NCBI RefSeq assembly: GCF_019880585.1
Contig: NZ_JAINVV010000012.1
Span: 62,001-126,000, forward strand
Length of the DNA stretch: 64,000 nucleotides
Source: Sphingomonas colocasiae
GTDB taxonomy: Bacteria > Pseudomonadota > Alphaproteobacteria > Sphingomonadales > Sphingomonadaceae
Direction of reading: 5' to 3'
Shown piece by piece: positions 1 through 9,012 of the stretch. The notes beneath the pieces are model-generated. The model had not been told where the DNA came from and did no database searches. It saw only the letters and a list, made by a program, of their open reading frames with translations. Made by a program: the position numbers and the translations under genes. Every line of letters begins with the position of its first letter. Positions within the stretch are counted from its first letter, which is position 1.

Positions 1-563
1 GTCATCACGACCGCGGCGGTCCGCGCACGCTCGACGACGAGCGCGCCGAGCAGGCGGGCGGTCTCCCGGTCGAGTTCGGCGGTCGGCTCGTCCAGCGCCA
101 GCAGCCGTGGCGCACCAAGTAGCGCCTGGGCGAAGATCAGCCGGCGCCGCATGCCGCCCGAATAGGTCCCGATGCGATTGCCGATATCGGCCCCCAGGCC
201 GATCGCCTCGGCAATGCCCGCGAACTGCGCATCGGCCGCAGCGAGATCGAGCCCCTTCAATGCCGCCATATGCATCGCGAAGGCGCGGGCGCTCAGATCG
301 TCGGGCAGATCGACCGCCTGCGGCGCATAGCCGAGCGACCGGCGCAGCGCCGCACGACCGGCGGGAAGCGGCGTCCCATCCCAGATCACCCGGCCCGCGC
401 TGGGCCGTTCGGCGCTCGCGACAAGGCGCAGCAATGTCGATTTTCCGGCCCCGCTGGGGCCGGTGAGCAAGGTCAGCCCGATGGGGAAATCGATGGTCAC
501 GCCGTCGAGAACGCATTTGCGTCCATAGGACTTGCGAACCTGATCAAGCGCGAGAATTTTCAT
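1..563 (-). CDS. ABC transporter ATP-binding protein (3' end cut by window edge)
   Basis: ATPase subunit of an ABC transporter; 187 codons are visible and the C-terminus lies outside the window. The start ATG at 563 gives MKILALDQVRKSYG. The Walker A motif GPSGAGKST follows at about residue 36, the signature YSGGMRRRL near 140, and Walker B LLALDEPTAELD near 155. The permuted signature and overall form resemble ATPases of ABC-2 type exporters, but the permease is not in the window and the substrate cannot be told. It follows ccmB by about 47 bp and may have its own promoter with a very short leader. Confidence 0.85.
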   Translation of the reverse strand, partial: MKILALDQVRKSYGRKCVLDGVTIDFPIGLTLLTGPSGAGKSTLLRLVASAERPSAGRVIWDGTPLPAGRAALRRSLGYAPQAVDLPDDLSARAFAMHMAALKGLDLAAADAQFAGIAEAIGLGADIGNRIGTYSGGMRRRLIFAQALLGAPRLLALDEPTAELDRETARLLGALVVERARTAAVVM

Positions 564-572
564 ATCAGGTGT

Positions 573-599
573 ATTATATTGGCAAGACAGTTCAGACAA
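573..599 (-). promoter_or_regulatory. Candidate promoter of the ABC ATPase gene
   Basis: On the minus strand a perfect -10 box TATAAT (573-578) follows a -35-like TTGTCT (594-599) with a short 15-bp spacer. Transcription would start about 566, only a few bases before the ATG at 563, so the mRNA would be almost leaderless. This is inferred from sequence only; the spacer is shorter than the ideal 17 bp. Confidence 0.35.
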
Positions 600-610
600 G
601 CGCTATATGG

Positions 611-1258
611 CTATTCCCGCCCCGCCCGGATCGCCGCCCCGGCGGCGAATGGCCCCATGCCGACCAGGATCAGGCTCGATGCCGCGAGCAGCTTGAGCCC
701 GCCGCCACCGAATTCGCCGAGCGAACCGGCGCCGAAGATGATCAACGGCACGGCGAGCGGCAGCAGCAGCAGCCCGGCAAGCGCGCCCGCGCCGCGCAGC
801 CCGGCGGTGATCGCGCCGATCATCACGCCCAACGCGGCGAGCCCGGGCGTGCCCACCGCCAGTCCGAGTTCGAGCCGCCAGAGCGTCGCGCCGTCGAGAT
901 TGAGCAATGCGGAGGCCGGCAGCGTCGCCAGCATCAGCGGCGGGCCGAAGCTCAACCAGTGCGACAGGATCCGGGTGGCGGCGACGGCTTCGTCGCTGAC
1001 GCCGCGAATCGCGATCTGGTCGAGCACGCCGGCGCGCGTATCGGGTTCGATCAGCCTTTCGATCGGCAGCAGTGCGGCGAGCAAAGCCGCGATCCAGACC
1101 ACGCCGCCGCCGGTTCGCGCAAGCAGTTGCGCATCCGGGCCGACCGCGAAGGGAAACAGGGTGGCGACCAGCAGGAAAAAGGCGACGGGCAAGAGCGCCC
1201 CGCCCGCGCGATAGGCCAGGGCGACGTCGCGGCGCACGAGCAGCAGCAACAGCTTCAT
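611..1258 (-). CDS. ccmB: Heme exporter subunit CcmB
   Basis: Integral membrane subunit of the CcmAB(C) ABC complex used in system I cytochrome c maturation, which releases CcmE-bound heme. The protein is 215 aa, the usual length for CcmB, with about six hydrophobic segments, an N-terminal cytoplasmic start MKLLLLLVRRDVALAYR, and the typical internal stretch around the DTRAGVLDQ sequence. It overlaps the end of ccmA by 4 bp (ATGA), so the two are translationally coupled. The rest of the ccm cluster is not in the window. Confidence 0.9.
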   Translation of the reverse strand: MKLLLLLVRRDVALAYRAGGALLPVAFFLLVATLFPFAVGPDAQLLARTGGGVVWIAALLAALLPIERLIEPDTRAGVLDQIAIRGVSDEAVAATRILSHWLSFGPPLMLATLPASALLNLDGATLWRLELGLAVGTPGLAALGVMIGAITAGLRGAGALAGLLLLPLAVPLIIFGAGSLGEFGGGGLKLLAASSLILVGMGPFAAGAAIRAGRE

Positions 1259-1839
1259 CGCGCCGCTCCCAGCGAAATCGTGCGCGCGCCATCCAGCTTC
1301 AGCGGCTGATGCGATGCGACGAGCAGCAGCCCACCGCCCGCGCGATGCGTGGCCATCGCGGCTTCGAGCCGGCCGATCGATTCGGCGTCGAGCCCGTTTC
1401 CGGGTTCGTCGAGCAGCCAGATCGGCGCGCCGCTCGCGATCGCGCGCGCCAGCGTCGCGCGCTTGCGCTGTCCGGTCGAGAGCATCCGCACCGGTACCGA
1501 TGCGAGCCGTGCAAGCCCCATCGCGTCCAGCGCGGGCGCGACACGATCGATTCCACCATCCAATCGCGCCCAGAAAGCGAGCGCGTCACCAAGGCTCGCC
1601 TGCGGATCGAGCGCGGTATTCTCGTCGGCAAGCGCGATACCACCGTCGCGCTCCACGATGCCGGCGGCCGGCAGCAACAATCCGGCGGCCAGCCGCAGCA
1701 GGCTCGACTTGCCGATGCCGTTGGGGCCGGTCACCAGCGCCGCCTCGCCGGCGCCGAGCGCGAAGCCCAGTCCCTCGAACAGCAGCCGTCCGCCGCGCAT
1801 GCAGGCGACGCCCCGGAATTCGAGCCGCGCGCCGGTCAC
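1255..1839 (-). CDS. ccmA: Heme exporter ATP-binding subunit CcmA
   Basis: ATPase of the cytochrome c maturation ABC transporter, 194 aa, a short ABC ATPase as is usual for CcmA. Walker A is GPNGIGKSS near residue 40, the signature STGQRKRATLARA lies near 118, and Walker B is WLLDEPGNGLD near 140. The start is GTG at 1839, chosen because it forms a GTGA overlap with the stop of the upstream zincin-like gene. It overlaps ccmB by 4 bp, which supports a CcmAB complex. Confidence 0.9.
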   Translation of the reverse strand: MTGARLEFRGVACMRGGRLLFEGLGFALGAGEAALVTGPNGIGKSSLLRLAAGLLLPAAGIVERDGGIALADENTALDPQASLGDALAFWARLDGGIDRVAPALDAMGLARLASVPVRMLSTGQRKRATLARAIASGAPIWLLDEPGNGLDAESIGRLEAAMATHRAGGGLLLVASHQPLKLDGARTISLGAAR

Positions 1840-2255
1840 CCGCGCTCGACCTCTCGAACCTCGTCCTCCAGCGCATGCATGTCGGCGTCCGACAGGCCGA
1901 AGTGATGGCCGACCTCATGGATCAGGACATGGGTCACCAGCGCTTCCAGCGACACGCCGGTTTCGACCCATTCATCGAGCAGCGGCCGGCGATAGAGATG
2001 GATGGTGGCGGGCATATCCCCGGTCGCGGCGGGCTGACCAACGGGACGGCCGGAATAAAGGCCGGTCAAGTCGAACGGATCCTCGATGCCCATCTCGTCG
2101 AGGATCACCTCTTCCGCGAAATCATCGACGATCAGCAGCACCCCCGAAAGATGGATGCGAAATCCCTCCGGCAATCGCTCCATCGCATCGCGCGCCAGCG
2201 CCTCGATATCCGCCGCGCTCGGCGCATGGCGCGCCTGTTGACCTGTTCCCGACAT
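1836..2255 (-). CDS. Zincin-like metallopeptidase family protein
   Basis: Small cytosolic protein (139 aa from the ATG at 2255) with the zinc-peptidase motif HEVGHHFG near its C-terminus, followed by acidic residues (SDADMHALE). This matches the COG3824/zincin_1 family of minimal metallopeptidases with no characterised substrate. A longer reading from 2303 exists, but the added residues look like untranslated leader. It overlaps ccmA by 4 bp and is divergent from phhB. Confidence 0.8.
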   Translation of the reverse strand: MSGTGQQARHAPSAADIEALARDAMERLPEGFRIHLSGVLLIVDDFAEEVILDEMGIEDPFDLTGLYSGRPVGQPAATGDMPATIHLYRRPLLDEWVETGVSLEALVTHVLIHEVGHHFGLSDADMHALEDEVREVERG

Positions 2256-2301
2256 GCCGCGACATAAGCAGAATAGCCGAGAGATGCCTAGGGAGGGATG
2301 C

Positions 2302-2592
2302 ATGGTGGATCAGCTCAGCGAAGCCGAACGTGAAGACGCACTCGACGGGCTGCCCGACTGGGATCATGACGAGGCGCGCGACGCGATCTCGCGCAGCTTC
2401 ACCTTCGAGAATTTCTCCGAAGCCTTCGCGTTCATGACACGCGTCGCGCTGCTCGCCGAAGCGGCCGACCATCATCCCGAATGGTCGAACGTCTATAATC
2501 GCGTCGATATCCTGCTCACCACCCATGACGCGGGCGGACTTTCCGAACGCGATATCGAGATGGCCGAGGCGATCGACGCGCTGGTGGATTAA
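2302..2592 (+). CDS. phhB: 4a-hydroxytetrahydrobiopterin dehydratase (pterin-4-alpha-carbinolamine dehydratase)
   Basis: Recycles the 4a-hydroxytetrahydropterin formed by aromatic amino-acid hydroxylases. The 96-aa protein has the family signature around [14 protein letters not shown] (residues about 60-75) with the paired histidines that form the active site, and a C-terminal [11 protein letters not shown] helix. The ATG at 2302 is preceded by a strong ribosome-binding site GGGAGGGA. No phenylalanine hydroxylase gene is in the window. Confidence 0.9.
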   Translation: MVDQLSEAEREDALDGLPDWDHDEARDAISRSFTFENFSEAFAFMTRVALLAEAADHHPEWSNVYNRVDILLTTHDAGGLSERDIEMAEAIDALVD

Positions 2593-2611
2593 CGCGCTCC
2601 CGCTGTTGCGC

Positions 2612-3397
2612 CTATTTCCTGCCCAGCCGCGTCCCAAGCTGCTTGCGCAGCACGCCCGGCATCCAGCGCGCGGCGAACGCCATCGACTTCGCGGTCTTGC
2701 CGACGACCGTATGAACGCGATCACCCTGCACGGCGTCCCAAGCCGCCTGCGCCACATCCTCGACGGGCGTGAATTCCAGCCCCGCCGCCGCGACATTCTC
2801 GCGCGCGGTGCCGTTGCTGCCCGCCGTCACCGCATCGAGCAAAGGCGTGTCGATAAAGCTGGGCATGATCGATCGCACCTTGATGCCGAACGGGCGCCAT
2901 TCGATGTCGAGCGCTTCGGTGAAGCCGCGAACGCCGAACTTGCTGGCCGCATAGACGGCGAGCCCCGGCCCGCCATAGAGCCCGGCGGCCGAGCAGGTGT
3001 TGAGCATGCATGATCCCGGCGTTTGCTTGAGCAGCGGCAGCCCGGCATGCGCGCCGTTGATCACCCCTTTCAGGTTGATGTCGATCAGCCGGTCGCTGTC
3101 CGCCGGATCGCTGACATCGAACTGACCGCCCGCCGCGATGCCGGCATTGTTGAACAATATGTCGAGCCGTCCGCCGCTCGCCCTGGCGAAATCGTCAAGC
3201 GCCACCTGCCACTGATCCCGGTCGCGCACGTCCATCCGGTGCGTGCTCGACCGGTCCGCCGGCAGCATCGCCGCGGTTTCGGCGAGCCCGGCTTCGTTGA
3301 TATCCGCGAGCCCCACGAACCAGCCGCGATCCGCGAACAGTTTCGCCGTCGCCCGCCCGATTCCCGATCCGCCGCCGGTGATGAAGATCGCCTTCAT
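2612..3397 (-). CDS. Short-chain dehydrogenase/reductase (SDR) family oxidoreductase
   Basis: Classical SDR, 261 aa. The cofactor motif TGGGSGIG is at residues 7-14, the NNAG motif is near 85, and the catalytic Y-x-x-x-K reads YAASK near 145, preceded by the active-site serine in CSAAG. An acidic residue after the second strand (ADIN) suggests NAD preference. The ATG at 3397 has a good GGGAGG ribosome-binding site; the longer reading from 3418 is less likely. Substrate unknown. It is convergent with phhB with only 19 bp between them. Confidence 0.85.
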   Translation of the reverse strand: MKAIFITGGGSGIGRATAKLFADRGWFVGLADINEAGLAETAAMLPADRSSTHRMDVRDRDQWQVALDDFARASGGRLDILFNNAGIAAGGQFDVSDPADSDRLIDINLKGVINGAHAGLPLLKQTPGSCMLNTCSAAGLYGGPGLAVYAASKFGVRGFTEALDIEWRPFGIKVRSIMPSFIDTPLLDAVTAGSNGTARENVAAAGLEFTPVEDVAQAAWDAVQGDRVHTVVGKTAKSMAFAARWMPGVLRKQLGTRLGRK

Positions 3398-3569
3398 GCT
3401 CGCCTCCCAATCTCGCACGGCTACACGATGATGACGGTGCGATTCCGGCTATTACTTACATAATGGTCAGTTGGATCAAGCCGCGCGATGCAGGAATCGT
3501 GCGGCGCTGCCCTGCCCCTTGATATCGCTTCGCTTTGTGCGCCCAATTTTCCGTTCGATGCGTTAAACA

Positions 3570-4340
3570 ATGGCGATGGCCGATGCCCCCGCAGTCCGTT
3601 TCGATGCCGTGACCAAGGCCTATGACGGCCGGCCGGCGGTCGATTCGCTCTCTCTTTCGATCGCGCGCGGCAGCTTCGTCGCACTGGTCGGCGGATCGGG
3701 ATCGGGCAAGACGACGTTGCTCAAGACGGTCAACCGGCTGGTCCAGCCCGACAGCGGCGGTGTCTCGATCGACGGCGAAGATGTGGCCGGGCTCGAGCCG
3801 CATCTGCTGCGGCGACGGATCGGCTATGTCTTCCAGAATATCGGGCTGTTCCCGCACATGAGCGTCGCGGAGAATATCGCGATCGGCTTCCGCCTGGAAC
3901 GGCGCGATCCCGGCGACCGGGTCGCGCAGCTGCTCGATCTGGTCGATCTGCCTCGCGACATGGCCGATCGCATGCCCGACGCGCTGTCCGGCGGGCAGCG
4001 CCAGCGCGTCGGCGTGGCGCGCGCGCTGGCGGCGGAACCCGCGCTGATGCTGATGGACGAACCGTTCGGCGCGCTCGATCCGGTGACGCGCGATCAGTTG
4101 GGCAACGCCTATCGCGCGCTCCATGAACGGCTGGGGCTGAGCACGATCCTCGTCACCCACGACATGGCGGAGGCGCTGCTCCTCGCCGATCGGGTGCTGG
4201 TGATGGCCAAAGGCCGGATCGTCGCCGACGCGACGCCACGCGATCTGCTGGCGGGCCAGGGTGGCACCGCCGCCGATGCATTGGTCGCGGTGCCGCGCGC
4301 GCAGGCCGAACGGCTATATCGGCTGGAGCATGGCGGATGA
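3570..4340 (+). CDS. Glycine betaine/osmoprotectant-type ABC importer ATPase (OpuCA/EgtV-like)
   Basis: ATP-binding subunit, 256 aa, of an OpuC-type importer. Walker A GGSGSGKT is at 41-48, the Q-loop YVFQNIGLFPHMSV near 90, the signature LSGGQRQRVGVARAL near 138, Walker B LMLMDEPFGALDP near 160, and the switch histidine in LVTHD near 193. It lacks the long C-terminal CBS tail found in many osmoregulatory OpuCA proteins. Its stop overlaps the start of the fused permease/binding-protein gene by 4 bp, so these two genes form a complete importer. Confidence 0.88.
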   Translation: MAMADAPAVRFDAVTKAYDGRPAVDSLSLSIARGSFVALVGGSGSGKTTLLKTVNRLVQPDSGGVSIDGEDVAGLEPHLLRRRIGYVFQNIGLFPHMSVAENIAIGFRLERRDPGDRVAQLLDLVDLPRDMADRMPDALSGGQRQRVGVARALAAEPALMLMDEPFGALDPVTRDQLGNAYRALHERLGLSTILVTHDMAEALLLADRVLVMAKGRIVADATPRDLLAGQGGTAADALVAVPRAQAERLYRLEHGG

Positions 4341-5866
4341 ACGAAGCGCTCGCCCGCCTGCCCGGGCTGCTTGCCGCGCATGTCCTGCTGTCGGCGGCGG
4401 CGCTGGTGCTGGCGCTCGCGGTCAGCCTGCCGCTCGCCGTGATCGCGGCGCGGCGGCCGGCTGTCGCGCGGGTCGCGCTCGCCGCCGCCAGCCTGATCCA
4501 GACGATCCCGGCGCTGGCGCTGCTGGCGCTTTTCTATCCCATATTGCTGGGCCTCTCGGCGCTGGTCGGCGCGCATATCCCCGCGCTCGGCTTCCTGCCC
4601 TCGCTGCTGGCGCTCACCCTCTATGCGCTGCTGCCCATCCTCCGCAACGCGGTGACCGGATTGACCAGCCTCGATCCGGCGGTGATCGAGGCGGCGGACG
4701 GCGTCGGCATGACGCCGGGACAGAAATTGCGACTGGTCGAAGCCCCGCTCGCCGCGCCGGTGGTGATGGCCGGCATCCGCACGGCGGCGGTCTGGACGAT
4801 CGGCGCGGCGACGCTTTCCACCACGGTCGGGCAACCCGGCCTGGGCGACCTGATCTTCGCGGGACTGCAAACGCAGGACTGGACGCTCGTGCTCACCGGC
4901 TGCCTCGCATCCGCCGCGCTGGCGCTGATCGCGGATGCACTGCTCGGCCTGATCGCGCTCGGCCTCGCGAAACGACGCCGGCTCGCGGTGTGGATCGGGT
5001 TTGCCCTGCTCGCCGGCGGCACCATCGCCGCCGCCCTGCCCCGGCTGCTCCCGGCGCCCGCGCGCGACACGGTGGTGATCGGCGCCAAGAATTTCTCCGA
5101 GCAATATATCCTCGCCCGGCTGATCGGCGAGCGCCTCACCGCGGCGGGCTACGCCGTCGAATATCGCGAAGGGCTCGGTTCGGCGGTGATCTTCCGCGCG
5201 CTCGCGGCGGGCGATATCGACGTCTATGTCGATTATTCGGGGACGCTCTGGACCAACGAGATGAAGCGCGGCGACGTGCCGGCGCGCGGCGCGATGATCG
5301 CCGCGATCGGGGATTGGGCAAGGCGCGAGCATGGCGTCGAACTGGTCGGGCCGATGGGTTTCGAGAACGCCTATGCACTGGCCGTGCGCGGCGCGGACGC
5401 CAAGCGGCTGGGCCTGCGCACGATCGACGATCTCGCACGGGTGAGCGCCGGAATGACGCTGGGCGCCGACCTCGAATTTCTCGATCGCCCCGAATGGGCG
5501 ATGTTGCGCCGCGCCTATCCGCTGCACTTCGCGGCGCAGCGGGCCTATAGCCCCACCTTCATGTTCCGCGCACTCGAAAGCGGGCAGGCGGACGTGATCT
5601 CCGCCTTTTCATCGGACGGGCGGATCGCCGCGATGCAACTGACGGTGCTTGCCGATCCGAAGGGCGCGATCCCGGGCTATGACGCGCTGCTGCTCGCGGC
5701 CCCCCGGCGCGCCGGAGACGAACGCTTCCTTGCCGCGATCAGGCCGCTGGCGAACGCGATCCCAGTCGAGACGATGCGCGAGGCCAATTACCGCGTCGAT
5801 CGCGATGCGGACAAGCAGAGCCCCGAAGCCGCAGCGCGCTGGCTGCAGACGCGCATCCGGCATTGA
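4337..5866 (+). CDS. Fused ABC permease and substrate-binding protein (OpuC/EgtU architecture)
   Basis: One 509-aa chain with a BPD-type permease (about residues 1-225, several hydrophobic helices and the EAA-like loop ADGVGMTPGQKLRLVEAPLA near 140) followed by a periplasmic OpuAC-type binding domain from about 245, starting VVIGAKNFSEQYIL. Known proteins of this layout import osmoprotectants or, for EgtU, ergothioneine. The binding domain has the family blocks YVDYSGTLWTNEM and GADLEF. The window also encodes ergothioneine synthesis (egtB and egtD), which makes an ergothioneine-related substrate possible, but this is inference. Confidence 0.88.
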   Translation: MNEALARLPGLLAAHVLLSAAALVLALAVSLPLAVIAARRPAVARVALAAASLIQTIPALALLALFYPILLGLSALVGAHIPALGFLPSLLALTLYALLPILRNAVTGLTSLDPAVIEAADGVGMTPGQKLRLVEAPLAAPVVMAGIRTAAVWTIGAATLSTTVGQPGLGDLIFAGLQTQDWTLVLTGCLASAALALIADALLGLIALGLAKRRRLAVWIGFALLAGGTIAAALPRLLPAPARDTVVIGAKNFSEQYILARLIGERLTAAGYAVEYREGLGSAVIFRALAAGDIDVYVDYSGTLWTNEMKRGDVPARGAMIAAIGDWARREHGVELVGPMGFENAYALAVRGADAKRLGLRTIDDLARVSAGMTLGADLEFLDRPEWAMLRRAYPLHFAAQRAYSPTFMFRALESGQADVISAFSSDGRIAAMQLTVLADPKGAIPGYDALLLAAPRRAGDERFLAAIRPLANAIPVETMREANYRVDRDADKQSPEAAARWLQTRIRH

Positions 5867-5915
5867 CCGCAAGAAACAGGATGTTCCCCTCCTGTTCTTC
5901 TGATATATCGCGATC

Positions 5916-6677
5916 ATGAGCACCGCACAGACCGAGCGCGCACGCGCCTTCGCCGCCCTCCACGTCAAGGGCGATCCCATCATCCTCTACAATATCTGGG
6001 ATGCCGGCAGCGCAACCGTGGTCGCCAAGGCGGGCGCCAGGGCACTGGCGACCGGCAGCGCCTCGGTCGCCGGCGCCAACGGCTTCACCGACGCGCAAGG
6101 GCTGCCGATGGCTGCGGCGCTCGCCAATCTCGAACGGATCACGGCGGCGGTGGAGTTGCCGGTGACGCTCGATTTCGAGGGCGGCTACGCGACCGATCCC
6201 GCCGAAGTGGCGGCCAATGTCGCCCAAGTGGCGGCGGCCGGCGGCGTGGGCATCAATTTCGAGGATCAGGTGATCGGTGGAGAAGGCCTGCACGGCATCG
6301 CCGACCAGTCGGCGAAGATCGCCGCGATCCGCGCCGCGCTGGGTGCGGACTTCTTCATCAACGCCCGCACCGACATCTTCCTGAAGGCATCGGCCGACAC
6401 GCATGACGAAGCGATGGTCGATGCCGCGCTCGAACGCGCACGCGCCTATGCCGACGCCGGGGCCAGCGGCTTCTTCGCGCCCGGCATGAAGGACGAGGCG
6501 CTGATCGCCCGGCTGACCGAGGGCACAACGCTGCCGGTCAACATCATGGACTATCCGGGCGTGCCCGCCGCCCAGCGCCTCGCCGCGCTGGGCGTGGCGC
6601 GGATCAGCCATGGCCCCTTCCCCTGGCGGCTGGCGATGAAGGCGCTGGAGGACGGCGCCAGGGCCGCTTTCGCCTGA
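5916..6677 (+). CDS. Isocitrate lyase/PEP mutase superfamily protein
   Basis: 253-aa TIM-barrel enzyme of the ICL/PEPM group. Diagnostic parts are YNIWDAGSA near residue 25, the Mg-binding region TLDFEGGYATDP near 85, GINFEDQ near 112, and INARTDIFL near 147. The family cleaves or rearranges C-C or C-P bonds (2-methylisocitrate lyase, oxaloacetase, PEP mutase). The usual PEP mutase or isocitrate lyase catalytic loop (EDKxxPK or KKCGH) is not seen, so the reaction is open. Single gene, followed by a hairpin. Confidence 0.8.
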   Translation: MSTAQTERARAFAALHVKGDPIILYNIWDAGSATVVAKAGARALATGSASVAGANGFTDAQGLPMAAALANLERITAAVELPVTLDFEGGYATDPAEVAANVAQVAAAGGVGINFEDQVIGGEGLHGIADQSAKIAAIRAALGADFFINARTDIFLKASADTHDEAMVDAALERARAYADAGASGFFAPGMKDEALIARLTEGTTLPVNIMDYPGVPAAQRLAALGVARISHGPFPWRLAMKALEDGARAAFA

Positions 6678-6680
6678 ATC

Positions 6681-6710
6681 TTGTCATTCCCGCGTGCGCG
6701 GGAATGACAA
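6681..6710. terminator. Perfect 13-bp hairpin between convergent genes (REP-like)
   Basis: TTGTCATTCCCGC and its exact complement are separated by a 4-base loop GTGC. It lies 3 bp after the stop of the PEP-mutase-like gene and 10 bp before the end of the convergent serine hydrolase gene. It could serve as a bidirectional terminator; its sequence also fits a dispersed palindrome family (GTCATTCCCGCG) common in alphaproteobacteria. Confidence 0.65.
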
Positions 6711-6719
6711 GGGAGGTCG

Positions 6720-8186
6720 CTATTTTCCGCTCACCCGCTCCAGCGGGTTGCTGTGGCTCCAGACGCGGACCGGCTTGCCGTCCTTGCCCATTTCGAAGGT
6801 GAGCGGCTCGGCGAGGGTGTCGTCCGGCCGCACGCGGCGGAAGACATTGCCTTCGACATGGCGGTAACGATCGAGATCCTCGACCGGATTGCCGGCATAG
6901 AGGCCGATGCCGACCAGTTCCTCGCCATAGGGCAGGATATAGGTGTCGTAATCATAACCCGGCCGGTTGTAGACGCCCTCATAGACCGACAGGTCGACCT
7001 TCGGCGCGGGCTTCGCCGGAGCCGGCGTCGCCGGCTTGTCGGGGAACGCCGCCTTGATGTCACCCGCGACCAGATCGTAGAGCCCGCGTGTGATCGCTTC
7101 CGGGCTGACATCGTTGACGTTGACCATCGCGATCACCGCCACCTTGTCCTGCGGACGCATCATCAGGCTGGTGCGATAGCCGGGGCAATAGCCGCCATGG
7201 CCGACCAGGGTCTTGCCCTTGTAATTATAGACCGCGAAGCCGAGCCCCCAGGTTTCGTCGGTCTTGTCGGGCGACATCCAGTGGACGCGCTGCATCTCGC
7301 GCAGCGTCGAGGATTTGATCACCGGATCGCCGCCATCGAGCACGCGGAACTGCCATGACGCGAAACGGCCGAGATCCTCGACCGTCGAGGCGAAGCCGGC
7401 CGCCGGCGCGATCGCGTTGACGGTGTAGAAGGGGAAGGTCGCACGCTCGCCCTTGCCGTTGCGCGCCTTGTAGCCGACCGCGAACGCCTTGCCGTGCAGC
7501 GCTCTCGGCAATTCGGAGGTCGTGCTCGAAAGCCCGATCGGATCGAGCAGCCGCGCCTTCACATAGGCGTGGTAATCCTGGCCCGACGCCGCCTCCACCT
7601 GCTGGCCCAGCAATGTCAGCCCCAGGTTCGAATATTGGAGATAATCGTAGGTGCGATAGAGATTGGTCTGTTCGGACAGCCGCTTCTTCACCGTATCGAG
7701 ATCGGGGAAGGACGCGGTCGACCAATAGGGCGTATCCGATTCGCGCGGCAGCCCCGCGACATGCGACATGATCGCGCGCGCGGTGACCGGGCCGTCGGGC
7801 TTTTCGACGTCATGGATATTGTACCAGGGCAGGTAATCGCCGACGGGCTTGTCGATATCGAGCTTGCCCTGATCGCGCAGTTGCATCGCCGCAAGCGCGG
7901 TGAACAGCTTGGAGACCGAACAGATGCTGTAGCGCGTCTGCGGCGTCGCCGGCACTTTCGCGGCGAGATTGGCGTAACCGAAGCCTTTGGACCAGATGAT
8001 CTTCTGATCATGGACGATCGCGACCGACGCGCCCGGCACCGCTTCCTGCTCCAGATAGGTTTCGAGCCATTTTTCCGCGGCGCGCAATTTCGCGTCGAGC
8101 TTCGCCTGGCCCGCCGCATCCTGCGCCTGCGCCGGAACCGCCAGGCCCAGCGCCGCCGTGGCCGACAGAAAATGCCCGAATTTCAT
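6720..8186 (-). CDS. Secreted class C beta-lactamase-like serine hydrolase
   Basis: 488-aa protein with a Sec signal peptide (FGHFLSATAALGLAVPAQAQ) and a beta-lactamase/transpeptidase-like domain. The catalytic SxxK is SVSK near residue 88, the YxN motif is YSN near 185, and the third motif is in VGHGGYCPGY near 335. An extra C-terminal domain after a proline/alanine linker (near residue 385) begins DLSVYEGVYNRP. Such proteins are esterases or D-amino peptidases; the natural substrate is unknown. The ATG at 8186 is preferred because it begins the signal peptide. Confidence 0.85.
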   Translation of the reverse strand: MKFGHFLSATAALGLAVPAQAQDAAGQAKLDAKLRAAEKWLETYLEQEAVPGASVAIVHDQKIIWSKGFGYANLAAKVPATPQTRYSICSVSKLFTALAAMQLRDQGKLDIDKPVGDYLPWYNIHDVEKPDGPVTARAIMSHVAGLPRESDTPYWSTASFPDLDTVKKRLSEQTNLYRTYDYLQYSNLGLTLLGQQVEAASGQDYHAYVKARLLDPIGLSSTTSELPRALHGKAFAVGYKARNGKGERATFPFYTVNAIAPAAGFASTVEDLGRFASWQFRVLDGGDPVIKSSTLREMQRVHWMSPDKTDETWGLGFAVYNYKGKTLVGHGGYCPGYRTSLMMRPQDKVAVIAMVNVNDVSPEAITRGLYDLVAGDIKAAFPDKPATPAPAKPAPKVDLSVYEGVYNRPGYDYDTYILPYGEELVGIGLYAGNPVEDLDRYRHVEGNVFRRVRPDDTLAEPLTFEMGKDGKPVRVWSHSNPLERVSGK

Positions 8187-8394
8187 GCCTCTTCCCCCGT
8201 TTGCCAAAGCCGGAGGCTAGGGCGGCGGGACGCCGTTGAGAAGTGGGCTTTGTTACAATTTGCGACAGAGGCTTTCGCGATGCTGACCGATCCATTCCCG
8301 GAACGTTCAGCGCGAATCGGGCATTCAGCATGCGTGCCGACGAAATCGCCCCGAAATCGGGACGCGCGCCGGCAGGAGAATGAGGAGTAAGATC

Positions 8395-8904
8395 ATGCGT
8401 AAGTTGATCATCGGCATCCTGATGGCGGCCACCGTCATGCCCGCCACCGCAATGGCCCAGTCGCCCGGCGAACTGCGCCGCGACCGGCAGGACATCCGTC
8501 AGGAACAGCGGGAGTTGAACCGCTCGATCCGTCGCGGCGACCACCCGCGCGAGGTTCGCGAACAGGCGCGCGACGTGCGCGACGCCCGCCGCGAATATCG
8601 CGAGGACCTGCGCGACCGCGATCGCGCCTGGGGCCGCAACGACTGGCGCAACCATCGCCAGGGCAATCGCGCGCTTTATGCCCGCGGCAACTGGCGCGCT
8701 CCGTTCCGCTATCAGCAGTTCCGCACCGGCGTGCGTATCCAGCCGGTCTATTACAGCCAGCGTTACTGGATCGCCGATCCCTGGCGCTATCGCCTGCCGC
8801 GCCCCGGCATCAACCAGCGCTGGGTGCGCAACTATGACGATCTGATGCTCGTCGACGTCCGTCGCGGCATCGTGATCGACGTGATCCGCGGCTTCTACTG
8901 GTAA
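8395..8904 (+). CDS. RcnB family periplasmic protein
   Basis: 169-aa exported protein. A signal peptide (MRKLIIGILMAATVMPATAMAQ) is followed by a very Arg/Asp-rich charged helical region (residues 25-85) and the RcnB-type C-terminal repeat region, ending in the conserved block WVRNYDDLMLVDVRRGIVIDV. RcnB proteins take part in nickel/cobalt homeostasis in enterobacteria; in sphingomonads many paralogs exist whose roles are unknown. The ATG at 8395 has a GAGGAGT ribosome-binding site. Confidence 0.85.
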   Translation: MRKLIIGILMAATVMPATAMAQSPGELRRDRQDIRQEQRELNRSIRRGDHPREVREQARDVRDARREYREDLRDRDRAWGRNDWRNHRQGNRALYARGNWRAPFRYQQFRTGVRIQPVYYSQRYWIADPWRYRLPRPGINQRWVRNYDDLMLVDVRRGIVIDVIRGFYW

Positions 8905-9012
8905 CAGCGGAAGCACGCTGAACGGGCGGCCCCGGGGGAGCATCTCCGGGGCCGCTTGCCGTTCAAGGCCGTGGCGTTATATCCGGGCAATACACGAGTA
9001 CCGGAGTTTCCC

